Shown here: piece after piece, positions 10,810 through 22,999 of the stretch | How the letters are laid out: each line of letters starts with the position of its first letter | How positions within the stretch are numbered: position 1 is the stretch's first letter | Assembly (NCBI GenBank): GCA_028456385.1 | Contig: JALNQF010000362.1 | Span: forward strand, 1 to 40,550 | Source of the DNA: Ophiosphaerella korrae | Lineage: Eukaryota > Ascomycota > Dothideomycetes > Pleosporales > Phaeosphaeriaceae | Direction: 5' to 3' | Length of the DNA: 40,550 bases | Notes under the pieces: model-generated | Databases searched by the model: none | Seen by the model: the letters and a program-made list of their open reading frames with translations, nothing else | Told to the model about the DNA's origin: nothing | Made by a program: the position numbers and the translations under genes

Positions 10810-12658
10810 ACGTATTCTACTACTTAACCTAATAAACTACTTAACTTAATACTTTTCTTTAGTACTATAAATACTACCTCTATACTACTATATCTTAATA
10901 ATAATAAAATATTACTACTATATATAAAGGTAGAGTAGAGCTTACCCTTTAAGCTTTATCTCTAGGCTAATTTAAGAGCTAGTAACGTACTACTAAAGCT
11001 TTTAACGTTAATTATTATTACTTCTCTAAACAACTTAAAGGAATTGCACCTTAATCTATTGCGTATACTAACTACTAGAAACTTACTCTTAATAAAGAGC
11101 GGACAATTTTTAACTATATCCTTAACCTTAACTAATAAAGATTTGCCCCCTAGCTTTACAAGGTAGCTAATATAGCTAATAAACTACTAGCTATATAGAG
11201 TAGATAGCTTATAGGTAAAAACTAGCCTATACGCTTTATAGCGCGTTAAAATAAGCTAAAAATAGCGTTTAACTAAGTAAAGGATTGCTAGAGAATACTT
11301 TAAGAGGATCCTAAAGTTATTAGCGCGTAGTTTAAGCTTGTAGAAGAGACTAAGGCCTAGTATAGAGTAGTAGATAAGGACGTCTACAACTTTAATAAGA
11401 CTAGCTTCTAGATAGGAGTAATTAGGTCTATAAAGGTTATTATAGGCTTAAAGAAGTATTAATAACTTACTTTTACTTAGGGCAGTAATTATAAGTAGGT
11501 TATAGTAATCTAGGATATTTACGTAGTAGAGTATACAATCCTACTATTTATTATCTATAAAGGACGCGTCTATATCTCTACTTAGTATAAAGAGATAAGT
11601 ATACTACCTAATTAGAAGCTCTTAGTCTTAGAGAATAGCTAGATAACTAATATACTTAGCTTAGAGTAGTTAAAGTACTTTAACGTATATATAAAGTTAC
11701 GTTAAGTAGGAGTATACTAGCTACTTATCTTAGATAGCTATAAGAGCTACTTTAACTAAGATTTTAAAGACTACTACTTTAAAAATAAGATCTTAACCTT
11801 CTATATTTCTACTTATTTATTATATATCTTCTAGCTACTTAATATAGTATACTTCTTACTACTAAAGCGTAAGTACTCTAAACGTGTATAAAACTTAGTA
11901 TAAAAACGCGTCTTCTATATTAATAAAGAAGGCTTCCTTCTAGCTTTTAGAGATATATTTTTTAACGTATTTACTAAGTAGAACTATAAAAAAGCTTTTA
12001 AAGCTTTAAGACTTATTCCTCTAGACGCGTAGTAAGTACTAGATTACCTTAACGTGCGTATTTGTACTCTACTAAGACTCCTACTACTAGAAACGCTATA
12101 GTAGTTAAAGACTCTAAGTAATACTTACAAATTTAGGTCTTAGTTAAAGCTCTTAAGTAGCTCTCTCTATTACTTACCTACTACTATATAGAGCTTTCTT
12201 TACTAGCTTATTAAAGGCGCTAAATTAATACTATATAAAAGCGTTCTTTAAGATTCTTATATAAAGGAGCTTAAAGAGTAATTAGAGGTAATAACTAAGT
12301 AAAAGTTACGTAAAAGAAAGTAAATTTAGTATAGTAAGACTATAGAATATAAAGAGATATTAACGTAGGTAGCTATAGAGGCGTTAATAGCTACATAGAA
12401 GAGTAAAAAGGCTTATAGTAGGAGTAACTATAAAAGGGCTTAGCTAGGTTAATAGTGCTATAGGAACTATAAGAAGACTAGGTATAACGCGCGAACGTAC
12501 TAGGAAGATAAAGAAGAGACTTCTAAATTAGATAGTAGTGTTATAGTAGTAGGGGGTACTAAGTAAAGTTTATTATTAACCCCTAAAGAGGTTGTGTTTA
12601 TAGTGCTAAGGAAAAGTGTTAGGTTAAGTAGTTTGTTAGGTTAAGTAGTAGAACACGT
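10810..12658 (+). mobile_element. Complete Fot1-like DNA transposon with 72-bp inverted ends
   Basis: The left terminal repeat (10810-10881) and the right one (12587-12658) are inverted copies over 72 bp, differing only at a few C/T or G/A positions as RIP would produce. Each repeat itself contains a direct sub-repeat of a CTACTTAACYTAA-type block. The flanks read TATA on both sides, compatible with a TA target duplication. Total length is 1849 bp, close to the 1.9 kb of Fot1. It sits inside the Tc1-like transposase and is therefore younger. Confidence 0.9.
10890..12566 (+). pseudogene. Fot1/pogo-type transposase with C-terminal zinc knuckle, RIP-inactivated
   Basis: A single frame runs about 558 codons without a frameshift; interruptions are TAA/TAG at former Gln or Trp positions. 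The likely start ATG is now ATA (10890). The N-terminal half has the pogo helix-turn-helix region (KAFNVNYYYFSKQL, about residue 37 on). The first catalytic motif reads YNFNKTSF for the family's YNFDETGF, so Asp is now Asn (codon 11394). The second, LLILDS, keeps Asp (codon 11733). The third reads LLNIV where the family has PLDV, again Asp to Asn (codon 11841). Near the C-terminus a CCHC zinc knuckle keeps its spacing, with ligand codons 12459, 12468, 12483 and 12498 now reading as Tyr. Fot1 itself is about 540 residues. Confidence 0.9.
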
Positions 12659-13189
12659 TATAATTAAATAGCTAAGAATAAATGTTTAAGAAGATAAAGT
12701 ACCTTCTTAAACTACTATATTTAACAATACGTATATAGTTAATATAAAATCTAGAAGCTTTTTTAGAATAGTAACTTACTTAATCTTAATACTATTAAGC
12801 TTTATTAGCTATAGATAGAGTACAATACTATAAAGAAGGGGGCACTAAAGAGTAAGGCTAAGGTAATCTATATCTAGGAAAAGTATTAGAAAGACTTACC
12901 TAAAAACAAAATACAAGCTTAGATTAAGCGTATTCTTGTATATATTTAGAAGATTATTAAGCTAGAAGGTAGGAATAAGTATAAGGAAGGGATGGGTGTA
13001 GGTAGATATTAGAGAGGTAACTAAATTAAGATTGTAGCGCATGTAGCTTATTCCTAGAGGCGGTGGGCAAGGACTTTTAAAAGGCACCTCCGTATCTATT
13101 TAATACTTACAGACCTTATCCTAAGTAGCGATATATTGGAGATGTAGAATTTAGCTAAGATGTAGCATTACTATACATAGATTCTAGAA

Positions 13190-13856
13190 TCTGCATCTAT
13201 AACCGTTCCCGTTACTTTTTAATTAGTCTAGAGTACCCCGTGGCGCGATGCCAAGTTGAAATGGCAGCGAGAAGAGGGCGCAGCAAACCGCAAGATGTCA
13301 GAGCATTCATGTATCCTCGGCGCTAAAATATTAGCCGTAGATAGCTTGAGAACGGTTCGGACCGGTGGAAAGGCCTAGCTACGGTGTAATTTAAGTACTG
13401 AGGATTGCCACCAAACGGTTGAGGCTCTATTCGGTGCCGCGCGATGAGACGATCGCAGCGTGATCTCGCCAAGACAGCCACCTCAGCGATGAGATGAGAC
13501 GGTTGTTCGGTGACTTGGCTGGTGATAAAAGTGTAATCGAAAATACGATCAAGCTAATAACGCGGCCTAATATAACATCCTAACAAGCGCCGGAGTAACC
13601 CCTATATTACTTTTTTGAGCAGCGTGATGACATCGCAAAATGCAACGCTGCTCTCGACGAGGCGGCATGTCACCCAGCCATGGAAATAAGTGGGGTCGGC
13701 CATGGCTAAGCCACGTTAGGCAACCCCCGGGCAAGGTAGACTGGGCTCATGGCCTAGTACGCTTACAAGAGGCCTAGCATATAATATAGCGCGCACAAAT
13801 AAATTTGCAATTTTACGGCTCCAACGCGTTCACAATACTTTCCTAATACATTGACT
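13190..13856. other. Unmutated spacer
   Basis: Base composition is normal and CA/TG are frequent, so RIP has not acted. I see no gene. A perfect 9-bp hairpin has arms GAGCAGCGT (13617-13625) and ACGCTGCTC (13645-13653). This is one of three unmutated islands in the first 15 kb. Confidence 0.55.
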
Positions 13857-14225
13857 ATGAACAACTAGATTTATACACTTGATACTGAACTCCCTGAAGA
13901 GGGCGCTACACACGATGGACTCAACCTTGATGAGCCCATACAATCTATCGAACAAGAAGTAGGGAGCAGTGAAGAAGAGGATGATAGTAAAGGAGAGATA
14001 GTACGTACTACGCAAACATGTTCAAAATCTGACTAAAACGTGTTACAGGATAGTGTAGATCGAGTGCAATTTACATCTAGTAATAATATAGGACCACCAG
14101 TCGAAGCCGCACGAGTAACGTATACTACAAGTATGCCAGCATACCCTCAGTGCCTAGAGTATAGCTATGCGTATATTGTACGGCTTGTTAGTAGTAGCTA
14201 TACAAAGAAGAGCGCATTAAAGTAA
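13857..14225 (+). pseudogene. Nearly open unrecognised ORF with two stops
   Basis: One frame runs 122 codons from ATG 13857 to TAA 14223-14225. It is broken only by TAG at 13866 and a TAA just before the open part that starts near 14040; both are one C-to-T change from Gln codons. The predicted product has an acidic stretch (SSEEEDDSKGE), a polar middle and a Tyr-rich end (YSYAYIVRLVSSSYTKK). I do not recognise it. The low-complexity acidic linker style would fit the connector between integrase and reverse transcriptase of a copia element, but no such domain is visible on either side. The C-terminal part ends where the RIP-mutated block B begins. It may be the edge of a larger gene. Composition is much closer to normal than the neighbouring blocks. 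Confidence 0.35.
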
Positions 14226-17200
14226 GCGTTACAGGTATGTTGTCGTAACCTATTGTAAACGCGTTCTAAACCTATTACAGTTCCAATACTCTAAGCATGC
14301 TAAAGTATCGGACCGCCTAACAGTCTGCCTATTCTTCAACGCCTATTAACGTAGATAGAACTATTAGTGTACAGGAATAAAACACTGTAAATACCTTTAA
14401 GATAAGTTAAAAACATATTCCTATAATAGGGTATCTAAAAGACAGTTTAATAACCTAAAGTTAATCCGCAGTGTAGTACTAAGGGTAGTCTAGGGCCCTA
14501 GATAGGCAAATACTAGGAGGTAATACTAATGCTATTTTATGTTTTATCTAAATTTAGCTAATAAATAATAGCCTCTATATTAGTGTTACAAACTTATTCT
14601 AAGAAGGTATATGTAGTAATGTAAGGACGACGTACAAGCCTTGTCTTAGCTAGTAATAGGTAGAGGTATATATAAACTAGAATATATTTAAAATACATTC
14701 TAAATATATTTAAGCTACTCGCTAGAGGGCGAAAGTAGGTTATAAGTTGTAGTTTACACTATATTAGCCTAAAAGAAGAGAAACACTTTACTAAGTAGGT
14801 AGATAGTAATATAAATATAAAATATCTCTAGAAGTTGTTTTATAGTAGCTTACTAGAAGGGTATAAAAGAGATAGGTATAATATAGTAGAGCTATAAACT
14901 TATTAGATTAAAATATATAGTATAATACAAGAACCTATTTAAGATACGCTCTAATTATGTTATAGGTGTTAACTACTCTTAGAGATAGGGAAGGATAGTA
15001 AAACTTAATATATGTACAGCCTCCTACTCTATTATTATCTTAGATAACCTACTAAGGGTACTATATTACGCTATAATTATATTTAGAATATATTTACACG
15101 CTCTACTACTACTATTTATACTAGGAGAAACTACTATATAAGATATTATTAGTATCTTGTATCTAATATTAATACCTAGGATAACACGTTATAAGTTTTA
15201 ATAGTAATAAGTCTGTAATACGTTTATAACACGTTTAGTATTATTCCTAAAGTTACTCTAACTAGCTAAATACCTATAACGCAAAGAGTTCTAGTTAATT
15301 AAAGAACTAGATATAGCTTTTAGTAATAAGGATTATATTACATAATTAATCTAAAAAGAAAAGCTTCTATAGTTCCTATTTAGAAGTAATCTTAAAAGTA
15401 TATAGTTTAAGTAGTAGTAGTCTTATTAAGACCTATTATTAGTAAGTAACGCGTTTAGAAGGTGTTTATAGTACGTTCTAATAGGCGTTAGGTATATATC
15501 TAGAGTTTTACTACTTATATAGCTAAGACTATCTTTATTTACTTCTTTATATCCTAGGTAGTAATATTACTATAATAAAATACGTTCTAAGTTAATATAT
15601 TATTTAAGAGACTATAAGAACTATAGTCTAAGATTCTATTTATAGTATTTAAGGAGAAGTATAAGAAAATTAGTACTTATCTATTAATATATTTTAAGCT
15701 TATTACTAATAAATTATAGTTATAATACTTATAAGAATTATTATAAATACCTAGACTATGTTAATATACAAAGTAGCGTTTATATAATTCTTTACTCTTG
15801 TTAGTAAGAGGTATAAGTAAGTAATTATATAGTACTACCTATATCTTAGTAGGTTCTATAGTATAACTATAGATATAGATAGTAAATAGATATCTAGTAA
15901 GTATACTAGAATACATCTAAAATAAGTTCTAATCGTATTCTAGGCTTTAGGTAATACCTTAGTAATATTAACCTATAGTAGAGACTATAGGACTAGTAAC
16001 TAAGGAGCTATATATAGTTCTATTAAATCTACTTTATTTAGAGTATAAATTAGGTATATAGAAATAAAACTTAAGAAACTAATAGTAACTAAGGCTATAT
16101 ACAAGCTCTACTTAATATAAGAAGTCTAACTAAGTACTATAAACTCTATAATCTTCTTATTAGTATAAAAAGTATAAGAATATACTTTAAACGCGCTTCT
16201 AACGTATTATAGATAGTACCTCGAAATCCTAGATTAAAAACTAGGTAAAATATAAGAATTATCTAGTAATTATAGCTAGTATTAACTAACTATATAGTTT
16301 TATACGTAAATAGATTTAGGATATATTAAAACTACATTTAAACGCTACTAAGTAGGCTAAGTTAAAGAGTTATTAGATAGGTATTTAGCTACTATTATTA
16401 GAGGGGATTAAGATATACGTTAGAATAGAAACGTATTTATAAGATATTACTAACGCGTTTATATAGGGCTGTAAAAATAGACTAAAAAGATATTAGCTAA
16501 TATCTCTTAAGAAATAAGTATAGTATCTAATACGTATACTAGAGTAACTTATCTCTTAGTAAACGCTTCTTTAATAATATTACTAAGAAGTAAAGTAAGA
16601 GTATTAGATAATACGTCTTAAATATATTCTAATTAGATTATAGAGTAAAAGAAGTAGAAAGAGATTATTAAGGTTACTAATAATAACAATAAGATATTAG
16701 GGCTATTAGACTCCTCTAGGTATATAAGACAGCCTTAGAGAAGGAAATTAAAGTAGAATTTATACTATACTACTTCTACACTACTATTATACTTATTACT
16801 AGCTATAAGCTTATTTAATTTATCTCTACTCTATAAAGTAAAAGCTATCTATATACTTTATTATATTTATAATACGTTATTAACGTATTTAAATAGAATA
16901 AACTTACCTTAACCTATATAAATACTAAGTTTAGTAGTAGAGAGAGAGATAGAGAAGTTTTAAGTAAGAAAAGAAAGAGTAGAGTTTAAGATTTAAAAGA
17001 GGGAGTTTAAGCTTACTTAAAGAGAGGCTACTTTCTAGCTATAAGAGTAAGAGATAGAAGTATAGTAGCGTAAAATAGCTATTTAGTAGGCTAAGAGGGA
17101 GATATAAATATAATAATAAGCCTAAAATATAATCTAAATACGTAAACTCTATATAGTATAGTAGTAAAATTTTTTTACGTACTTTACTTAATTAGGATAG

Positions 17201-19850
17201 CTACGCTATATAATTTACCTCCTTTCTACTCTTTTATATACTATACTTACCTCTTTCTTAGAATACCTTATTAAAATAAGACTTAAAATATTATTAATCT
17301 ATATACGTTTTACGTAAATATATCTCTAATACGTTCTTAATATATTTACTTAGCTAATCTATTAGTAGTATACTTACCTTATATAACTACTAGCTAGCTT
17401 AATAGAATTTAGTAAGAAAGATAAAGATAGTAATATTATTATATACTAAGGAGAGCTCTTCTACTAAGCTACCTATAGTAATAGTATTTTATATAGTATA
17501 AGTTATACCTAAATATATTTTTATTGTATCCTAAACAAGTCTAGTAAAAGTATAGTAATAGAAGCGCACTTATTAACTACGTCTAAAAATATTATAGTAA
17601 GTATTCTCTTAGAACTATAAAGACTAAGTAGTTAAAGCTTAAGTATAAGTAGAGTAGTCTTGTATTTTTTTATTCTATTATAGCTCTCTATTATAGCTAT
17701 ATATAATATAACCTAAACGTATTAGAAATACGTCTCTCTCTACTAATAGATCTAGTAGATAGATTAAGTAAGACTCCTATAGTAGAGTAAGCTACTAAGA
17801 TAAGTACTTTAGTTAAACCTAATAGTAATATAAATATAGTAATCTTAAGTAGTAATATTAAATAGATTGTAAATAAAAGTAGAATATATTCTACTATATA
17901 TCTTATAGAGGAGCTATACCTCTCTACTCTATAACTAGATACTACGTACGTACTACTAGTACCTAATACTAAGTCTAAGCCTAAATATACTCTAAATATA
18001 TCTAAAACACGTTTGCCTTCTTTACTACTATACTAACTACTTCTTCCTATCTACTTAAAGAATAAAGTCTAAGTTATTAACTATCTAAGATATAAAACTT
18101 TAAACTTATAAGTAAAAAGGAAAGCTAAGAATATTAATATTAGAGAGTATACTTAGTACCTATAGTCTATAGAGATAGAGACACTATATATATAGTGTAA
18201 GAGTAAATATATAGGTATAATATATTTTAATATTATTTACAATATATTCTAATATATATAGGCTATACTCTATAAGGCTAATATATATTAAAGAGGTATT
18301 TCTATTTCTTATAGTATATATAGTATACTTATAATTATATTTTAATTGTCTTAAATTTAATTAGTTACGTAAACGTATTATAATCCTATTGTAAAAAGGT
18401 TGTTATACTAAGGCTTTAGCTTAATAGCTAAACTTAGTACGCTTACCTAGCTTAAGTAAATATAAATAAAAAAAATTCTTTATACCTTACTATCCCCTAG
18501 TTACTTGTACTACAAACACGTTTTAATTACGTCCTAAACGTGTTTTTATACTATAACTATATATTTATTATAGTTCCCTCTAGCTCTAGCGCCTTATCGC
18601 TCTATAATTATATTTATCCTATATTTATTATAAAACACGTTTTTAATATCTTACTAATATATTCTAATAGGAATCCTACCTACGCTATCTTAACTAAGAT
18701 ATCCTACCTAAGAGTTTAGGCCTATTCTCTAAAGACTAAGGTAGTACTATATTTATCTAGTTTAGTAAGTAGCGTTACTATATCTTTAATAGTAATTATA
18801 CTTATAGAGTAAGAATATATTAAAAATATATTAGAAATAGGTCCTAACTATACTAGTTAATTATTTAGACCTATAGCGCCCTTGTTACCTATATAATCGA
18901 ATAGTATAAAGTAGATATATAAGCGTCTAATAACTCTAAGAAGCTTAAGAGCTACTATATTAACTACCTTAAGCGTAAAAACATGTTTCTAATATTTATA
19001 GACTAGAATAACAAGGTTATAGGTACGTATAATAAGGCTAAAGGCTGCGCTAAGACTTCTAGCAGCGTACTTCTAGTCTAGCGCTACGTAGCTAGTACTT
19101 ATACTAGCTAGGTATTTGCATAAAAACGTATTTCAAATACATTTCTAACTTCTTGTAGTTACGAATTACTACTATAAACAACCTAGTAGTAGCACTAAGT
19201 AGGCGTATACCCTATAACAACTATCTTATTAATTTTCTTTATACTTACTACAAGTAGCTATAGAACACGTCGTAAACACGTTACTAATATATTCCTAGAA
19301 TATTACTTCTATACTATTATAGAGTTCTATAAAGATAACTAGTACCTTAGTAGAAAGTTTTTTAATTTCCTTCCTAATAAAGGCCCTTTCTACGTCCTCG
19401 AAGGCTAGTTAGTAGATAAAACCTTAGCTAGTTAGAATAAAAACAATAATAAGATAGAATAAGTTTCTAATGTATTTTAAACATATTAATCTCTATAGTA
19501 TAGTACTATAAATTAAGATTCTTCTTAGTTATTTCTTATTTTCTTTAGCCTTAGGTAAACGTAATATAAACCTGCTACTAACATGTTATTACGTAATCTC
19601 GCTTAGTCTTGCCTCTTAGGTAGTAATACTAAGAATAGCTAGGTGCTACCTAGAGTAGCTAGGCCTATAGCTAACCCTACTTATCTCTATAGCTAGGTAA
19701 TATATATCCTAGCTCTTAACTTACTTCTTACTTTATAATCTTATTATAATCTATTACGTAATATATCTATACGTAGTATATACGTGTTTACGCAATACTC
19801 GCTAAATAGTAAATCTTACCTATCTTTAACTTAGTATAATTTTACTAATA
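14226..19850. repeat. RIP-saturated block B with the recurrent 11-bp-unit motif
   Basis: No gene is recognisable. The same directional motif as in 1-3480 recurs, in the same orientation. Occurrences by eye lie near 14258, 14412, 14681, 14932, 15066, 15183, 15216, 15448, 15579, 15910, 16179, 16428, 16612, 16871, 17318, 17710, 17981, 18513, 18633, 18817, 18979, 19120, 19263 and 19461. Shared motif, strand and composition suggest that blocks A and B belong to one element family, or are one element split by the 3.5-14.2 kb region. The first 400 bp are less mutated. No terminal repeat could be found. Confidence 0.65.
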
Positions 19851-21060
19851 TAGCTCCTACTTAATAACTTTTAAAAAATATAGATTTAGGAGATCTTACT
19901 CGATAAGTTTTATATATTATAATTTTTATATTAATTATTATATTTTAAAACATATTATATACAAAAATAGTTTATAAATTACTTTATAAATACTTTTAAA
20001 TATTAAAAACTATATTAATATAAATAATGTATTAGATAAAAATAAATAATATAAAATAAGAAAGGTTTTATTTTAAGGTTACTTAGATAAATTATATTCC
20101 TTTAAAATATATAAATATTTTTTTAAAAAGATAAATAGAGAAATAGTATAGAAGTTTAATATTTTTAAAAAAAATTAAAAGTTATATATATATAGATTTT
20201 AAAATTAAGACTAGTTTTATAATTATTATAAAACTTTAAAAAATAAAGACTTTAGTTTTACCTACTTAATCTATTATTAGATATTATAGCGATAATATAT
20301 TAAAATCTTCTTAGATATATAGATTTAGAGAATAGTATAAGTATATATTTAAAATTTAAATAAATATCTTTATTAGATAAAAGAGATATAAAGATTTTAA
20401 GTACTTTAAATTAAAAAACTATATATATTTATAAAAGTATATATACTACTTATTATATAATAATTTAAGTTAGTAAAAATAATTAATAATCTATATTTAT
20501 AGAGTTTAATAAATATTAAAAGAAGATAAATTAGAATATATATATATATATATATATAATATAAATAAATATAATACTAAAGATTATATATTATCTTAAA
20601 AAATATTTATTAGTAGTATAATTACTTTTATAAATAAAATAGTTTCTAAAATATAAGTACTTAATATCTTTATATTATATTCTATTAAATTTAAAAAAAA
20701 AACTTATATAATAATTAAAATATTTATCTAAAAAAGAAAAAAATATTATATATATAATATTTAATAATATAAAAATTATAAAAGCTAAAATATTTAATTT
20801 TAAGAAGTAAATAAAGTTTATAATTATACTCTAAATTATAATATATTATTAATTAAATTTAGTTTTATAAATCGCTCCTAAAAATATAATAAAAATATTA
20901 CTATTAAATCTTTTAGAAAAATAACTATATTATTTAAAGTTATATAATACATCTAAGTAGACTAAAATATAAAAACTTTTAATTATAAAGTTTTTTATTT
21001 TTATCTATTATATATCTTTATTAGATAAAGTATAAAATTAGAAAAATAATAAGATATAGT
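19851..21060. other. Extremely AT-rich stretch, unassigned
   Basis: Composition changes abruptly: long A and T runs, almost no CG, and G/C only as scattered single bases. The neighbouring RIP blocks still hold frequent CG, so this stretch has a different history or starting composition. One plus-strand frame is open for a good part of 20220-21060 if TAA/TAG are read as Gln or Trp, including KFSFINRSQKYNKNITIKSF near 20860. I do not recognise the product. The recurrent motif is absent. Confidence 0.5.
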
Positions 21061-22900
21061 ATATATTTTAAGTTAACCTAGAATTAATTAATAAGCTTAT
21101 TAAGCTAGCGTAGAATTCTAATTAGCTTAGCTTCCTAGCGTTATAATTACGAAGCTACTTACTTTACTATAGCTAAAAGATTGTAGCCTTAGTAAATTTA
21201 AATAAAAGAATTAAATAAAGTATCTTATATTCTAAAAGATAGACTATAAAAGTATAACTAATATAATAATAAAACTAGGACCTTAATAGAAAAAGTACTT
21301 AGAATCTAGCTTACTACTATCTTTAGAAAATTTAGCTAAAGTAGCTATAGTATAAGGCTAGAAATATATAAGTAAGAGTAATTAATTAAAAATAAAGATT
21401 TTCTAAAAGCTATAATATCTTTATCTAATATAGCGCTTATATAACTATTATAAAAAAGTATTTTAATAACTTACTAAAACTTTTAATAAATTTAAAAATT
21501 AAGTATTTTACTAATTTAAGTTAGTAAATTAAACTAATACTTACTTAAACCTAACTACTCTAGACTAAACTTAGGTAGTAACTTAAGTATTAAGCTAAGT
21601 ATTAAATAATATATCTTTAAAAAGTACTAATCTTTTACTTTCTAGTAGCTCTTACTTAAGCTAAGTATTAAGTAAAGTATAGATTAGTATAGCTAGTATA
21701 ACTTAACGTAATCTAACTATAATATTAAGAACTAATACTAACTATACTACTTAGCTAACTTAGCTATAGTTAAGATATATCGCGGATAAAATCTAGAATT
21801 AAATTAACTTAGCTTTAACTATAGAACTATTAGATATTAGGTATAAAGCTTAAGGTTGCGATCTTGTAGATTTAATAAGGTAAAAGCCTAGTAATTGTTA
21901 CGCAAATATACTAAGCTTATTAGAGTATTATACTAGCTTAAGTAAGATAATTAATAGATTCTAGGTATACCTAAAATCTATAGCTTACTTTTATACGTAC
22001 CTCTATACGTATCTAATAAGGTATTATTAGAATAATCTAGAGAGGTATAAATATACTTCTATAATATAATACTTATAGTAACAGAGTTAGTATATAATAG
22101 AATATAAAGTATATATATAAAGAAATTTCTAGAACTTACTATAGAATAATATAATAGTTTCTTCTTAATCTCTTATTATAGATATTTATTATATACTTTA
22201 TAGATTTAAGAAACTATTAAAACCTAATTTAAATCTAATAGTTTAGAGTTTTATTATCTTAATAGATTTAAAACAAATAGTAAAATAAAATCTATAAGTT
22301 ATAAATAGTAGTAGTATAGTACTACTATTTATAACTAATAGAACTAGTTATACTAAAAATTAAACTTAGGGCTTTTATAGTATAAACTATAATATATTAT
22401 AACTACGCTATATAACTAAGAAATATTAACTTAAAAGATTTAAGAATAATATAACTTATAACTACTATAATATTACTTATATTATAATAAGACCTAATAA
22501 TACTACTAGGAAGTAATACTAGCTATATAGTATAGATAATATAACTATACGCTAGATATATAGCTTAGAGAATCTAAGATAAGATTAATCTAGATTTAAT
22601 TAATAAACTAATCCTAGAACTAAAAGTAATTATAATCTCTTCTTTTACTAACTATACTCTAGCCTTAAATATTAAAATACTAACTAGCTAGTCTAAACTA
22701 ATATCTAGAAGTTATAAAGTATTTAAAGAAGATCTTAAATTCTATGAGATTATAGCTAAATAATACTACTACTACTAATACTTATATAATAAGGAGTAGC
22801 TAAGTATTTAGTATATTATTATATTTATCTAATCCTTTCTTCTACTATATCTACTACGTATATATTACTTACTAGATTAGTTACTATAATAGCAAATAAT
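21061..22900. other. RIP-mutated DNA upstream of copia relic, unassigned
   Basis: CA and TG are depleted, and no motif identifies a family. It may include the LTR and leader of the copia-like element that becomes recognisable after 23000, since that gag must have had a 5' part. A perfect hairpin with 17-bp arms (22297-22313 and 22320-22336, 6-nt loop) stands out and is listed separately. Confidence 0.4.
22297..22336. repeat. Perfect 17-bp inverted repeat
   Basis: Left arm AGTTATAAATAGTAGTA and right arm TACTACTATTTATAACT pair perfectly around the loop GTATAG. Perfect pairing in mutated DNA is notable but the role is unknown. Confidence 0.75.
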
Positions 22901-22999
22901 AAACTTAAAGTTAACTATTAGTATAGATAAATATATAAAAATAGATTAAGCTTATAATAGATATCTAAACTTATATAATCGAATAAGAAATATATTAAA

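Larger units (their letters stand above)
10090..13015 (+). pseudogene. Tc1/mariner-like (DDE_3) transposase, interrupted
   Basis: Two pieces, 10090-10808 and 12659-13015, form one gene broken by the Fot1-like element. In one frame piece 1 gives a degraded helix-turn-helix region (about 10125-10260) and then LDKTSIIYFYKRSRYRI at 10371-10420, the first catalytic Asp motif (Asp codon 10374). Piece 2 continues in the same frame because insert plus duplicated TA equals 1851 bp. It shows EDKVPS with the second Asp (codon 12693). After one frame change near 12750 comes LNTIKL, the family's LNxIEP with Glu changed to Lys (codon 12797). KKGALKSKA follows, then KLEGRNKYKEG at the C-terminus. Many codons for Gln and Trp are now stops. 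The gene is dead. Confidence 0.85.
9640..13185 (+). mobile_element. Tc1/mariner-like element, split by a Fot1-like insertion
   Basis: The two ends are inverted copies of one another. The left end is roughly 9640-9880 and the right end roughly 12940-13185. The clearest match is the right-arm stretch 13022-13090, which mirrors plus-strand 9740-9810 with differences mainly of RIP type. Removing the 1.85-kb Fot1-like insert leaves about 1.7 kb, the usual size for Tc1/mariner elements. The transposase is listed separately. The left arm is heavily mutated, the right arm much less so, and the right end coincides with the return to unmutated DNA near 13190. The outer ends are only approximate and no flanking TA pair could be fixed. 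Confidence 0.75.

Noticed and set aside
13190..13856. tRNA or other structural RNA gene in the unmutated spacer
   Set aside because: I found a 9-bp hairpin but no cloverleaf or other recognisable RNA architecture.
13830..14015. 61-codon minus-strand ORF
   Set aside because: It is antisense to the more convincing plus-strand frame 13857-14225, whose only interruptions are Gln-type stops; the minus frame looks like its shadow.
14226..19850. CENP-B box array as explanation for the motif
   Set aside because: The reverse complement of the unit resembles part of the box, but the required core positions are not met consistently, so I did not claim it.
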